Shown here in pieces: positions 27,216-35,834 of a stretch of 64,000 nucleotides of DNA. The DNA is from Pluralibacter gergoviae ATCC 33028 = NBRC 105706 (GTDB lineage Bacteria > Pseudomonadota > Gammaproteobacteria > Enterobacterales > Enterobacteriaceae): assembly GCF_001598855.1 (NCBI RefSeq), contig NZ_BCZS01000013.1:1-64000 (forward strand). Reading direction: 5' to 3'. The notes below the pieces were generated by a model. That model was given only the letters and a program-made list of their open reading frames with translations, did no database searches and was not told the origin of the DNA. Every line of letters begins with the position of its first letter. The stretch's first letter is position 1. The translations under genes were made by a program, and so were the position numbers.

Positions 27216-27563
27216 ATGAAACTTCACTCTCTTAAAAGCACGCTGGCCGGCTGTGCGCTTGTGGCCCTGTTTGCCTCCTCCTCCTCATTTGCCGCAAACC
27301 GGGCGCTCGGCGGGGCCGTTGCCGGGGCTGCCGTCGGCGGGATGGCCGGGCAGTCCGTTGAGTCAGGCGTCAAAGGGGCGGTCATCGGCGGCGGTATCGG
27401 CGCGGCGGTGAACAAGGGGAAAAAAGGGAAAAACGCCCGCAAAGGCGCGCTGGTCGGCGGCGCGCTGGGTACGGGGGCCGCGGCGCTGACCGGCCACAGT
27501 ATGCTGGAAGGCGCGGCCCTCGGCGCGGGCGCAGGCTCGATGGTCGGCAGCGTGAAGAAATAA
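27216..27563 (+). CDS. Small glycine-zipper envelope protein
   Basis: A 115-residue protein with a signal sequence (about residues 1-26, ending SFAANR). The mature chain is built of glycine-zipper repeats: GGAVAGAAVGGMAGQSVESG, then VIGGGIGAAVNKGKKGKNAR and further GALVGGALGTGAAAL and GAALGAGAGSMVG blocks, separated by a basic KGKKGKNARKG linker. Such repeats pack as membrane-inserting helices (YMGG/Rick_17kDa-like). It has no lipobox cysteine in the right place. The start at 27216 follows GAAGGA; an in-frame start at 27111 would bury the signal. In E. coli the unrelated yggM lies here. Confidence 0.8.
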   Translation: MKLHSLKSTLAGCALVALFASSSSFAANRALGGAVAGAAVGGMAGQSVESGVKGAVIGGGIGAAVNKGKKGKNARKGALVGGALGTGAAALTGHSMLEGAALGAGAGSMVGSVKK

Positions 27564-27579
27564 GACCAGCAACGAGCAG

Positions 27580-27606
27580 ATCGCCTCTCCCGGAGGGAGA
27601 GGCGAA
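27580..27606. terminator. Hairpin between convergent glycine-zipper gene and hemW
   Basis: TCGCCTCTCCC / GGGAGAGGCGA stem in the short gap between the two stop codons, usable from both sides. Confidence 0.65.
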
Positions 27607-27611
27607 TCACG

Positions 27612-28751
27612 TCACTCTTCTGCCAGAAATAGCTCCAGCAGCGAATTCAAAAACAGCTTGCCGCGCGGCGTTATCTGCCAGAACTCACCGCACTCCGTCA
27701 GATAGCCCTGGCGTATCGCCTCCTCAATCTGCGGGCGAACCGTAGCCTCTTCCAGCCCGGTAAATGCCGTAAACTCGGCCCGCGGCGCCGGCTCCAGCAG
27801 CCGGAAGCGGTTCATAAAGAACTCGAACGGTTTATCGGCTTCCTCGACGTCGTGCTGGCGCTCCAGATAGCGCCCCTCCATAAAGCCGCGCGGGTGGCGG
27901 GTCTTGGCGGTGCGCAGAATGCGCCCGTCCGGGAAGGTGATTTTGCCGTGGGCGCCGCAGCCGATGCCGATATAGTCGCCGAAGCGCCAGTAGTTGAGGT
28001 TGTGCTGACACTGATAGCCCGGTTTCGCGTAGGCCGAGGTTTCATACTGCCGGTAGCCGGCGGCGGTCAGCAGCGCATCGCCGCGCTCGAAAATATCCCA
28101 CAGGGCGTCATCATCCGGCAGCTTCGGCGGCTTCGAGCCGAACAGCGTGTTTGGTTCAATGGTCAGCTGGTACCACGACAGGTGCGGCGGATTGAGGGCG
28201 ATAGCCTGGCGCAGATCGTCCAGCGCCTCCTCCAGCGACTGGTCCGGCAGGCCGTGCATCAGATCGAGGTTGAAGCTGCGCAGCCCCAGCGAGGCGGCCA
28301 GGCGCGCGGCGCGCTTCGCCTCGTCGGCGTCGTGAATGCGCCCCAGACGCTTAAGCTTCGGCTCGCTGAAGCTCTGCACGCCGATGGAGATGCGGTTGAC
28401 GCCCGCCCGCTGATACTCAACGAAGCGATCCGCCTCCACGGTGCCGGGGTTGGCCTCCATGGTGATCTCCGCCTCTGCCGACAGGCTGAGGCGCGAGCGT
28501 ACGCCGTCCAGCAGCATCTGCATGGCGCTGCCAGAGAGCAGGCTCGGGGTGCCGCCGCCGATAAAAATGGTTTTCACCTCGCGCCCCTGGGCGTAGGGCG
28601 CATCGGCGTCGAGATCCGCCAGCAGGTGGTGCACGTAGTCGTCGTGCGGCACCTCGCCCTTCAGGGCGTGGGAGTTAAAGTCGCAGTACGGACACTTCTG
28701 CACGCACCAGGGAATATGGATATAGAGGCTCAGGGGCGGCAATACACGCAT
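27612..28751 (-). CDS. hemW: HemW, radical-SAM heme chaperone
   Basis: A 379-residue member of the CPO-like radical SAM family. The cluster motif CVQKCPYCDF (CxxxCxxC) near residue 16-25 binds [4Fe-4S], followed by IFIGGGTPSLL, the SAM-contact GGTP block, and the C-terminal HemN-like domain. It lacks the fourth cysteine of true coproporphyrinogen dehydrogenase HemN, so heme delivery is the accepted role. Its ATG overlaps the rdgB stop by one base, giving translational coupling in the yggT-yggU-rdgB-hemW unit. Confidence 0.95.
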   Translation of the reverse strand: MRVLPPLSLYIHIPWCVQKCPYCDFNSHALKGEVPHDDYVHHLLADLDADAPYAQGREVKTIFIGGGTPSLLSGSAMQMLLDGVRSRLSLSAEAEITMEANPGTVEADRFVEYQRAGVNRISIGVQSFSEPKLKRLGRIHDADEAKRAARLAASLGLRSFNLDLMHGLPDQSLEEALDDLRQAIALNPPHLSWYQLTIEPNTLFGSKPPKLPDDDALWDIFERGDALLTAAGYRQYETSAYAKPGYQCQHNLNYWRFGDYIGIGCGAHGKITFPDGRILRTAKTRHPRGFMEGRYLERQHDVEEADKPFEFFMNRFRLLEPAPRAEFTAFTGLEEATVRPQIEEAIRQGYLTECGEFWQITPRGKLFLNSLLELFLAEE

Positions 28752-29338
28752 TAACGCAGGGCTTCCAGCAGCAGTTTCAGCGCCCGCCCGCGGTGGGAGA
28801 TGGCGATTTTTTCTTCGCGGCTCAGTTCAGCCGCCGTTTTGCCCTCGGAGGGGACGAAGAAGATAGGATCGTAGCCAAAGCCGCCGCTGCCCGCCGCTTC
28901 GCGGGTAATCACGCCGGACCAGCTGCCGTGGCAGACCAGCGGCGTCGGATCCCCGGCGTGGCGCATATAGACCAGTACGCAGTGGAACTGCGCCTGGCGC
29001 TGTGCGTCCGGCACGTCCTTGAGCGCGTCGAGCAGCTTCTCCAGATTCTGCCGATCGCTGGCCTCTTCGCCCGCGTAGCGCGCGGAGTAAATTCCCGGCG
29101 CGCCGCCGAGAAAATCCACCGCCAGGCCGGAGTCGTCGGCAATGGCCGGAAGGCCCGTCACCTTCGCCGCGTGGCGCGCCTTAAGGATGGCGTTTTCGAT
29201 GAAGGTCAGGCCGGTCTCTTCCACCGAGTCGACGTTCAGTTCAGTCTGGGCCACGACGTCGAGGCCAAAATCGTTCAGCAGCGAGGCCAGCTCGCGCACT
29301 TTTCCGGCGTTGCCGGTAGCCAGAACTACTTTTTGCAT
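28751..29338 (-). CDS. rdgB: RdgB, dITP/XTP pyrophosphatase
   Basis: A 195-residue HAM1/Maf-like nucleotide house-cleaning enzyme that hydrolyses dITP, dXTP and related non-canonical nucleotides to monophosphates. The N-terminus [37 protein letters not shown] and SHRGRALK are signature blocks. It overlaps yggU upstream by 13 nt and hemW downstream by 1 nt. Length and order match E. coli. Confidence 0.97.
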   Translation of the reverse strand: MQKVVLATGNAGKVRELASLLNDFGLDVVAQTELNVDSVEETGLTFIENAILKARHAAKVTGLPAIADDSGLAVDFLGGAPGIYSARYAGEEASDRQNLEKLLDALKDVPDAQRQAQFHCVLVYMRHAGDPTPLVCHGSWSGVITREAAGSGGFGYDPIFFVPSEGKTAAELSREEKIAISHRGRALKLLLEALR

Positions 29339-29637
29339 GGGGTATCCTGCGTTGTCAGCGCCTCTACGGCGGAAGGTATTTGCTGCGGCTGCAGGATTTT
29401 TACCTGCTTATGGCGGCCAAGTTCGCCTTTTTCGATGACGACCTGGCTTTTGGCGACGCGAAACTGCTTCGCGAGGAACTTGACCAGGTGGGCATTGGCC
29501 TGGCCGTCTACCGGCGGGGCGGTAATGGCGACTTTTAACTCGTCGCCGTGCAGCCCAACGATGCTGTCGCGGCTGGCCTTTGGCTGAATGTACAGCCGCA
29601 GCACCAGCCCGTCACTCTGATACTCCGCGGCACTCAT
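29326..29637 (-). CDS. yggU: YggU, DUF167 family protein
   Basis: A 103-residue protein; core [20 protein letters not shown] and [20 protein letters not shown] identify the DUF167/YggU fold. Function is unknown. The ATG at 29637 overlaps the yggT TGA as ATGA, which settles the start over the upstream 29649 codon. It overlaps rdgB by 13 nt at its 3' end. The C-terminus is several residues longer than in E. coli. Confidence 0.93.
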   Translation of the reverse strand: MSAAEYQSDGLVLRLYIQPKASRDSIVGLHGDELKVAITAPPVDGQANAHLVKFLAKQFRVAKSQVVIEKGELGRHKQVKILQPQQIPSAVEALTTQDTPCKK

Positions 29638-30200
29638 AGCGCCAGCCACAGCCCCGGCAGCAGCATGTTCCCGGTCGCCTGCAGCACTTCGCCGATGCCC
29701 ATATTGAGCACGTACAGCAGCAGGACCAGAATCATCGGCGAGAAATCAATACCGCCCATTGCGGGCAGCAGGTTGCGGATCGGGCGCAGCAGCGGATCGG
29801 TCAGCTGCATCAGCACGAACTCGACCGGGCTGCGGCCGCGGCTCACCCAGCTCATGATGGCCATCAGCATCAGCACCCAGAAGATCAGCATACCGATGGT
29901 CTTCAGCAGAATCAGCACCGCCGAAATCCAGATGATGGGCTGGAAGGTGATGACCATAAACAGCACGATGGCCTTCAGCACGCAGAGCACAAACGCGACC
30001 AGCAGCGAGGCGCTGTCGATAGGGCCCATTGCAGGGATCACCCGGCGCAGCGGGCCGACGATCGGCTGAGTCGCTTTAACCACAAACTGCGAGAAGGGAT
30101 TATAAAAATCACAGCGCGCCCACTGCATCCACACCCGCAGCAGTACGACCATGGTGTAGAGCTCAATTACCGTCGAGAGCAGGAAGGTCAACGTCTTCAT
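29634..30200 (-). CDS. yggT: YggT, integral membrane protein
   Basis: A 188-residue inner membrane protein with two tandem YGGT repeats: each has a hydrophobic helix pair around [20 protein letters not shown] and then [24 protein letters not shown] proteins are linked to osmotic tolerance and, in other bacteria, to cell division. It is 22 nt downstream of yggS and overlaps yggU, so it sits inside one operon. Confidence 0.95.
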   Translation of the reverse strand: MKTLTFLLSTVIELYTMVVLLRVWMQWARCDFYNPFSQFVVKATQPIVGPLRRVIPAMGPIDSASLLVAFVLCVLKAIVLFMVITFQPIIWISAVLILLKTIGMLIFWVLMLMAIMSWVSRGRSPVEFVLMQLTDPLLRPIRNLLPAMGGIDFSPMILVLLLYVLNMGIGEVLQATGNMLLPGLWLAL

Positions 30201-30221
30201 GGCGTTCCTCAGTTTCCTTAT

Positions 30222-30926
30222 TTATCGTTTTGTATAATCACGGGCGCCAAAAATGGCGGTACCGATGCGTACCATCGTGCTGCCCGCCGCAATCGCGGCC
30301 TCCATGTCATCAGACATGCCCAGAGAGAGCGTGTCCACGGTTGCGTAGCGTTCTTTAAGGCGGGCAAATGCTACCGCCATTTGCCGGGCGACCGCAAACT
30401 GCCTTTCATAGTCTGATTCCGGCGCCGGGATAGCCATCAGCCCGCGCAGGCGCAGGCCGGGCAATTCGGCGACCTGAGCGGCCAGCGCGTCCACCTCCTG
30501 CGGGGCAATGCCGGACTTGCTCTCTTCGTCGCTGATATTGACCTGAATCAGCACGTTCAGCGGCGGCAGGTCTTTTGGCCGCTGCTCGCTGAGGCGGCTG
30601 GCGATGCGCAGGCGGTCTACCGTATGGCACCAGTCAAAGTGCTCCGCCACCTGGCGACTTTTGTTCGACTGCAGCGGGCCGATAAAGTGCCACTGCAGGC
30701 CGCTCTGGCCCGCTTCGCGGAAATAACGCACTTTCTCCACGCCTTCCTGCACGTAGTTTTCGCCAAAGGCGCGCTGTCCGGCGGCGATGGCTTCTTCGAT
30801 GGCGCTCGAAGGTTTTGTTTTGCTCACTGCAAGCAGGGTAACTTCCCGTCGATCGCGGCCGCAGCGCGCGGCGGCGGCTGAGATTTTGTCCCGGACCTGT
30901 GTCAGGTTATGCGCAATGTCATTCAT
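30222..30926 (-). CDS. yggS: YggS, PLP homeostasis protein
   Basis: A 234-residue single-domain PLP-binding TIM-barrel protein (COG0325, PROSC/PLPBP family). The lysine in LLAVSKTKPSS forms the PLP Schiff base; FGENYVQE, WHFIGPLQSNK and LSLGMSDDMEAAI are the other hallmarks. It buffers pyridoxal phosphate and affects amino acid pools. Its start codon is only 14 nt from that of the divergent yggR. Confidence 0.95.
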   Translation of the reverse strand: MNDIAHNLTQVRDKISAAAARCGRDRREVTLLAVSKTKPSSAIEEAIAAGQRAFGENYVQEGVEKVRYFREAGQSGLQWHFIGPLQSNKSRQVAEHFDWCHTVDRLRIASRLSEQRPKDLPPLNVLIQVNISDEESKSGIAPQEVDALAAQVAELPGLRLRGLMAIPAPESDYERQFAVARQMAVAFARLKERYATVDTLSLGMSDDMEAAIAAGSTMVRIGTAIFGARDYTKR

Positions 30927-30940
30927 TTTCGGGTACTGGT

Positions 30941-31921
30941 ATGGATATTGAAGAAATCGTGGCCCTTAGTGTAAAGCATAACGTCTCGGATCTACACCTG
31001 TGCAGCGCCGGGCAGGTGCGATGGCGGCGGCGGGGGAGCCTCGAGCGGGCGCCATTCCCGGCGCCGGATCTGCAGCTCCTGCTGGCCCGCTGGCTCGGAG
31101 AGGCGGGGGTACAGGAGTGGCTGCTGCAGCGGCAGTGCGACTTTTCCGTCGAAACGGCGGGCGGCAGGCGGCTGCGCGCCAGCGCTTTCCAGCATATTCG
31201 CGGCTGCTCGTTGGTGCTGCGCCTGCTGCCCGACGCGTGCCCACAGCTCTCTGAACTGTGGGCGCCGCAGGCCCTTGGCGAGCTGCTCCACGAGGAGAGC
31301 GGGCTTATCCTCGTCACCGGAGCGACCGGCAGCGGCAAGTCCACCACGCTTGCCGCGATGGTGGAACACCTCAACCGGCAGCGGGACGGGCATATTCTGA
31401 CCCTGGAAGACCCGGTAGAGTTTATTCACCGCAGCGCCCGCTGCCTGATCCAGCAGCGGGAGGTCGGCGCCCACTGCGCCTCGTTTGCGGACGCGCTGCG
31501 GGTGGCGCTGCGCCAGGATCCGGATGTGATCCTGATTGGCGAACTGCGCGACAGCGAGACTATTCGCCTGGCGCTGACCGCTGCGGAGACCGGGCACCTG
31601 GTTCTGGCGACGCTGCACACCCGGGGCGCGGCCCAGGCCGTTGAGCGGCTGCTGGACGCCTTCCCCGCCGGCGAAAAAGAGCAGGTGCGCGGCCAGCTGG
31701 CGGGCAGCCTGTGCGCGGTGCTGGCCCAGAAGCTGCTGCCAGATAAGCTGGGCGGGCGGGTGGCGCTGTACGAACTGCTGGTAAATACGCCCGCCGCCGC
31801 CAACCTGATCCGCGAGGGCAAGAGCCATCAGCTGCCGGGCATCATGCAGACCGGGCAGCAGGCGGGCATGCTGACCTTCAGCCAGAGTTTTCAGCAGCGG
31901 CAGGCCGCCGGGCGGCTATAA
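30941..31921 (+). CDS. yggR: YggR, PilT-like secretion ATPase
   Basis: A 326-residue type II/IV secretion-family ATPase like PilT. The N-terminal domain starts MDIEEIVALSVKHNVSDLHL; the Walker A is GATGSGKSTT, followed by the Asp box LTLEDPVEFIH, Walker B DVILIGELRD and the His box (HLVLATLHTRGAA). PilT retracts type IV pili; whether YggR does so here is unknown because no other pilus genes are in the window. The start at 30941 is chosen to match E. coli YggR and to avoid overlap with divergent yggS. Confidence 0.92.
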   Translation: MDIEEIVALSVKHNVSDLHLCSAGQVRWRRRGSLERAPFPAPDLQLLLARWLGEAGVQEWLLQRQCDFSVETAGGRRLRASAFQHIRGCSLVLRLLPDACPQLSELWAPQALGELLHEESGLILVTGATGSGKSTTLAAMVEHLNRQRDGHILTLEDPVEFIHRSARCLIQQREVGAHCASFADALRVALRQDPDVILIGELRDSETIRLALTAAETGHLVLATLHTRGAAQAVERLLDAFPAGEKEQVRGQLAGSLCAVLAQKLLPDKLGGRVALYELLVNTPAAANLIREGKSHQLPGIMQTGQQAGMLTFSQSFQQRQAAGRL

Positions 31922-32082
31922 ATGTTAGCTTTACGAAACCTTTAATAATTTAACCACGCTGCGGAATATTGACGTTAACTCAAAGAAGTGTCAGAAAGGA
32001 TAGAATTAAATAGAGGGATGTGAATTTGCTGTTAATTAAATTGTGATAAAGAGGGTGATTTTTGTCGTTAATAAGGAGAAAT

Positions 32083-32154
32083 ATGCGCAGCAAGGATGTG
32101 ATATACGACATTCCGATGATATTACGCCAGGCAAAAGTTGAGACTTTTCGGTGA
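32083..32154 (+). CDS. Candidate 23-residue small protein or leader peptide
   Basis: Frame MRSKDVIYDIPMILRQAKVE... preceded by a strong AAGGAG ribosome site at optimal spacing. It ends 190 bp before the CsgD-like gene. No homologue recalled; it could be a chance frame. Confidence 0.25.
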   Translation: MRSKDVIYDIPMILRQAKVETFR

Positions 32155-32181
32155 CGAACAGCAGAAATGGATGATAACTTT

Positions 32182-32246
32182 TTGACAGCTGTCAGGCATT
32201 CGTTCTATTCTGCTTGCATGCCTAAGAATTTTCTTAGTAAATTCTT
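32182..32246 (+). promoter_or_regulatory. Promoter and inverted repeats before CsgD-like gene
   Basis: TTGACA at 32182-32187 and TATTCT at 32206-32211 form a plausible sigma-70 promoter. The 10-bp perfect palindrome GACAGCTGTC overlaps the -35 box, and AAGAATTT-N7-AAATTCTT lies just downstream of the -10. Either could bind a regulator. Confidence 0.4.
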
Positions 32247-32344
32247 CATCAGGACTTCATATTTTATAATATGTGAGCACGCTTGTTAGTTCTTTTACTA
32301 TTTAATCGCCATGATGGTGAGTCTCAACTATGGAGAGTTTTTAA

Positions 32345-32998
32345 ATGCTTGATGTATCAGAGTTTACAGATAAGTCCCGACAGGTAACCCTTATTACTCA
32401 TCCCTCTATTCAGGCCAATGCCTTCGCCTGCCACCTTGCCGGACTGCTCGGCGTTGACGTTTCTGTGCATAATATCAACAAACCGCTGACCGGCCGCCTG
32501 GCGAAAGGGACCGTGGTGCTGTTTGATATTGCCGTTTCTAATAAAAAGCTCAATGGTATCTGGCGGGATATTATTCAGTCGCAGGCCGAGAACCCGCGCC
32601 TGCTAATTATTAACAGCGCTCAAAAGTACGAGCTGTACGAAATGGCAAAATGGCCGGCGCTGTACGGCGTATTTCGCCACGACGATGATGAATCGCGCTT
32701 AATTGAGGGCGTTAAAGCCGTGCTGAACGGCGAACATACCGCTGAATTGAGCGTGATGCACCCGGCGATGTACGCCGTGGAACAGGCATCGGGCGAGCCG
32801 GATAATATCCCTCTGACCGAGCGCGAGTGCGAAATCCTCAATGAATTGCGCCACGGCGCGACCAACGTGGATATCGCGCGGGCGCTGTTCATTAGCGAGA
32901 ACACCGTGCGCACCCATCTTTACAACGTGTTCCGCAAGCTCAGCGTTAAAAACCGCACTCAGGCGGTGAGCTGGGCGAACGAGCACCTGCGCCACTGA
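32345..32998 (+). CDS. CsgD-like LuxR-family transcriptional regulator
   Basis: A 217-residue regulator. The C-terminal LuxR helix-turn-helix (about residues 155-212) reads LTERECEILNELRHGATNVD, then SENTVRTHLYNVFRKLSVKN, and ends AVSWANEHLRH, strikingly like the end of E. coli CsgD (AVSWANDNLRR). The N-terminal part is a degenerate receiver-like domain (LITHPSIQANAFACHL, VVLFDIAVSNKKL) as in CsgD, without a classic phospho-acceptor set. CsgD controls curli and cellulose. This is a separate gene between yggR and ruvX, a place where E. coli has no such regulator. Target genes are unknown; no curli genes are nearby. Confidence 0.85.
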   Translation: MLDVSEFTDKSRQVTLITHPSIQANAFACHLAGLLGVDVSVHNINKPLTGRLAKGTVVLFDIAVSNKKLNGIWRDIIQSQAENPRLLIINSAQKYELYEMAKWPALYGVFRHDDDESRLIEGVKAVLNGEHTAELSVMHPAMYAVEQASGEPDNIPLTERECEILNELRHGATNVDIARALFISENTVRTHLYNVFRKLSVKNRTQAVSWANEHLRH

Positions 32999-33006
32999 TG
33001 ACAATG

Positions 33007-33032
33007 CGGGCCTGCTGTTGGCGGCAGGCCCG
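33007..33032. terminator. Hairpin between convergent CsgD-like gene and ruvX
   Basis: CGGGCCTGC / GCAGGCCCG perfect stem in the 36-bp gap. No long T-tract. Confidence 0.55.
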
Positions 33033-33034
33033 TA

Positions 33035-33451
33035 TCAGTAACCCTGTTCGAAGAAGCTCTCCAGAATGACCACCGCCGAGGCGGAATCTATTCTGCCCTT
33101 ATTCAGCGCGCGGTAGCCGCCGTGCTCGAACAGCCCGGCGCGGGCTTCAACGGTGCTCAGGCGCTCGTCGTGCAGAATAATTTTTACCCCAAAGCGGCCG
33201 TGGATCTTATTGGCGAACTTGCGCGCCCGGGCGGTCAGCGGCTGCTCGGTGCCGTCCATATTCAGCGGCAGGCCGACAATCACCGCCTCCGGCTGCCACT
33301 CTCTGAGCAGGCGCTCAATCAGGGTCCAGTCCGGGTTGCCGTCGTTTGCCTTCAGCGCCGCCAGCGGTCTGGCGGTGCCGGTGATGCGCTGGCCTACCGC
33401 TGCGCCGATACTTTTGGTGCCAAAATCGAAAGCGACCAGTGTTCCGCTCAT
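33035..33451 (-). CDS. ruvX: RuvX/YqgF, RNase H-fold nuclease
   Basis: A 138-residue RNase H-like nuclease. [20 protein letters not shown] carries the first catalytic aspartate, [18 protein letters not shown] the second block, and [11 protein letters not shown] the third. In E. coli it processes the 5' end of pre-16S rRNA and has been proposed as a Holliday-junction resolvase. Its ATG touches the yqgE stop, so the two are coupled. Confidence 0.96.
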   Translation of the reverse strand: MSGTLVAFDFGTKSIGAAVGQRITGTARPLAALKANDGNPDWTLIERLLREWQPEAVIVGLPLNMDGTEQPLTARARKFANKIHGRFGVKIILHDERLSTVEARAGLFEHGGYRALNKGRIDSASAVVILESFFEQGY

Positions 33452-34014
33452 CAGGCGTGCCCCGCAATGCCGGGCATAGTATGAATATCAATGCCGATCA
33501 GGCGTGCGGCGTCGCGCCAGCGGTCGGCGATCGGCGTTTTGAACAGAATATTCATGTCCGCCGGAGCGGTAAGCCACGCGTTATCCAGCAGCTCCTGCTC
33601 AAGCTGCCCCTTATCCCAGGACGAATAGCCCAGCGCCACCAGCACTTCGTCCGGCTGATCCTGGGTACCCAGCGTCTCCAGCACGTCGCGGGAGGTGGTG
33701 ATCACCGTGTTGTCGGAGATGCGAATGCTGGAGGCAAACGACGAGGGCGAGGTGTGCAGGATAAAGCCGCGATCCTCCGCCAGCGGGCCGCCGGTCATTA
33801 CCGGCTTGTCGAGGCGGATCGCCGGATCGCGCGGATCGGGGGTGATTTTTAACTTCTCAAGGATCCCTTCGACCTTCAGGTTCTCCATCGGTTTATTGAT
33901 GATGATGCCCATCGCGCCATCCTCGTTGTATTCGCAAATGTAGACGACGGCGCGGCGAAACATCGGGTCCTGGAGAGCAGGCATGGCAATAAGAAAGTGG
34001 TGCTGTAAATTCAT
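33451..34014 (-). CDS. yqgE: YqgE, UPF0301/DUF179 protein
   Basis: A 187-residue protein starting [19 protein letters not shown], with the [14 protein letters not shown] and [15 protein letters not shown] blocks of the UPF0301 family. Function unknown; nearly always next to ruvX. It lies 98 bp downstream of gshB, with a hairpin between. Confidence 0.95.
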   Translation of the reverse strand: MNLQHHFLIAMPALQDPMFRRAVVYICEYNEDGAMGIIINKPMENLKVEGILEKLKITPDPRDPAIRLDKPVMTGGPLAEDRGFILHTSPSSFASSIRISDNTVITTSRDVLETLGTQDQPDEVLVALGYSSWDKGQLEQELLDNAWLTAPADMNILFKTPIADRWRDAARLIGIDIHTMPGIAGHA

Positions 34015-34046
34015 TGTCAGAGGTTCTGTTTCCTGGTTTAAAAAGC

Positions 34047-34082
34047 AACAGCGCCCAGTATGCGGTGAAACCAGGGCGCTGT
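34047..34082. terminator. Hairpin between gshB and yqgE
   Basis: ACAGCGCCC / GGGCGCTGT stem with an A/T-rich flank. It may act as an attenuator or stabiliser rather than a full stop. Confidence 0.45.
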
Positions 34083-34112
34083 CACTTCACAGATGAAAGA
34101 GGGGCGTGCGGC

Positions 34113-35060
34113 TTACTTGCCGAGGCGCTTCTCGATGGCGTCCATCAGCATACCGGTGATGGAGATGGGAAACTCCGCTTCGATTTCACGAACGCAGGTC
34201 GGGCTGGTGACGTTAATTTCCGTCAGGCGGTCACCGATAATGTCGAGTCCGACAAAGATAAGCCCCTTCTCTTTAAGCACCGGCGCGACCCGGCGGGCAA
34301 TCGCCCAGTCGCTTTCGGTCAGCGGCCGCGGTTCGCCGCGTCCGCCCGCCGCCAGGTTGCCGCGGGTTTCGCCGCCCTGCGGGATGCGCGCCAGGCAGTA
34401 GGGCACCGGTTCGCCGTCCACCACCAGCACGCGCTTATCGCCCTCTTTGATGGCCGGCAGATAGTTCTGCGCCATGCAGTAGCGGGTGCCAAGCGCGGTC
34501 AGGGTTTCGGCAATCACCGGCAGGTTCGGATCGCCCTGCTTGACGCGGAAGATAGAGGAGCCGCCCATGCCGTCCAGCGGCTTGAGAATAATATCGCCGT
34601 GCTTTTCCCAGAAGCTCTTCAACTGGGCCTTGCTGCGGGTCACCAGCGTTTCCGGCGTCAGGTCGGCAAACCAGGCGGTGAACAGTTTTTCGTTACAGTC
34701 GCGCAGGCTCTGCGGCTTATTGACGATAAGCGCGCCTTTGTCCTCCGCGCGCTCCAGAATGTAGGTGGCGTAGATGTATTCGGTGTCAAACGGCGGATCT
34801 TTACGCATCAGGATAACGTCGAGGTCGGCCAGCGCAATGTCCTGCTCGCCGCTGAAGCTGTACCAGCCGTCATAGTTCTGCTCAACGCTCAGCAGGCGGG
34901 TGGTGGCCCGGGCTTCGCCGTTGGTCAGGTAAAGATCGTTCATCTCCATATAGTGGAGTTCATAGCCGCGACGCTGCGCTTCCAGCAGCATGGCGAAGCT
35001 GGTGTCTTTCTTGATGTTGATCTCCGCGATGGGGTCCATCACGATGCCGAGCTTAATCAT
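34113..35060 (-). CDS. gshB: Glutathione synthetase
   Basis: A 315-residue ATP-grasp ligase joining gamma-glutamylcysteine and glycine, the last step of glutathione synthesis. Visible: MIKLGIVMDPIAEINIKKD start, LKPLDGMGGSSIFRV (ATP-grasp lid), PVPYCLARIPQGGETRGNLA and GLDIIGDRLTEINVTSPTC. The start at 35060 matches E. coli GshB; an in-frame extension to 35099 overlaps the rsmE end and lacks family support. It is 22 nt downstream of rsmE. Confidence 0.97.
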   Translation of the reverse strand: MIKLGIVMDPIAEINIKKDTSFAMLLEAQRRGYELHYMEMNDLYLTNGEARATTRLLSVEQNYDGWYSFSGEQDIALADLDVILMRKDPPFDTEYIYATYILERAEDKGALIVNKPQSLRDCNEKLFTAWFADLTPETLVTRSKAQLKSFWEKHGDIILKPLDGMGGSSIFRVKQGDPNLPVIAETLTALGTRYCMAQNYLPAIKEGDKRVLVVDGEPVPYCLARIPQGGETRGNLAAGGRGEPRPLTESDWAIARRVAPVLKEKGLIFVGLDIIGDRLTEINVTSPTCVREIEAEFPISITGMLMDAIEKRLGK

Positions 35061-35082
35061 GCATTTCTCCTTGAAGCCGTTG

Positions 35083-35814
35083 TTAGCCGAGGTCGCCAAA
35101 ACGCACCTGCAGCGCGGTAATTGCGGTAAGGGCCGTGGTCTCGGTGCGCAGTACGCGTGGCCCGAGCAGAATATCAGTAAACGCGTAGCGCGCGGTCATG
35201 GCAATCTCCTCTGCCGACAGACCGCCTTCGGGGCCTATCAGTAGCCGCACGCGCTCCACGGGCAGGGGCAGCGTATTGATGCTGGCGCTGGCGCGCGGAT
35301 GAAGATTGAGCTTCAGGCCGCTCTCCTCTTCTGCACACCACTGCTCAAGGCTCATGGGCGGGCGGATCTCCGGCACCACGTTGCGGCCGCACTGTTCGCA
35401 GGCGGCGATGGCAATCTTCTGCCACTGCTGAACCTTTTTATTCAGACGTTCGGCGTCCAGTTTAACGCCACAGCGCTCGGATGAAAGTGGCGTAATGAGG
35501 CTTACGCCAAGTTCAATGGACTTCTGGATGGTGAATTCCATTTTCTCGCCCCGGGACATCACCTGCCCGAGGTGGATATGCAGCGGCGACTCCCGATCGT
35601 CGGTCTCGCCGCTTTGGATCACGACCCGCACATTTTTCTTGCTGGCCTCAACGATCTCGGCCTGAAACAGCCGGTTGCTGCCGTCGAACAGGGCGAGCGG
35701 TTGCCCGGCGCCCATGCGCAGGACGCGGCCAACGTGGCCGGCGGCATCGTCGCTGAGGGCTACCTGGCTGCCGACGGTGAGAGGCTCGGGGTGATAGATG
35801 CGGGGAATGCGCAT
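35083..35814 (-). CDS. rsmE: 16S rRNA m3U1498 methyltransferase RsmE
   Basis: A 243-residue SPOUT-class methyltransferase: PUA-like N-terminal domain ([15 protein letters not shown]) followed by the knotted C-terminal domain with [14 protein letters not shown] and [16 protein letters not shown]. It methylates U1498 of 16S rRNA. The start at 35814 gives the family N-terminus; the longer in-frame start adds 23 residues without family similarity. Confidence 0.96.
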   Translation of the reverse strand: MRIPRIYHPEPLTVGSQVALSDDAAGHVGRVLRMGAGQPLALFDGSNRLFQAEIVEASKKNVRVVIQSGETDDRESPLHIHLGQVMSRGEKMEFTIQKSIELGVSLITPLSSERCGVKLDAERLNKKVQQWQKIAIAACEQCGRNVVPEIRPPMSLEQWCAEEESGLKLNLHPRASASINTLPLPVERVRLLIGPEGGLSAEEIAMTARYAFTDILLGPRVLRTETTALTAITALQVRFGDLG

Positions 35815-35834
35815 AGTGTCAGAACTTCCGAAGT

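Larger units (their letters stand above)
31922..32344. other. Long upstream region of the CsgD-like gene
   Basis: AT-rich. It holds a candidate small frame at 32083-32154, a promoter-like TTGACA with TATTCT 18 bp downstream (32182-32211), the palindrome GACAGCTGTC over the -35 box, and an inverted repeat AAGAATTT-N7-AAATTCTT (32224-32246). Such a long control region is typical for biofilm-type master regulators. Confidence 0.5.
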
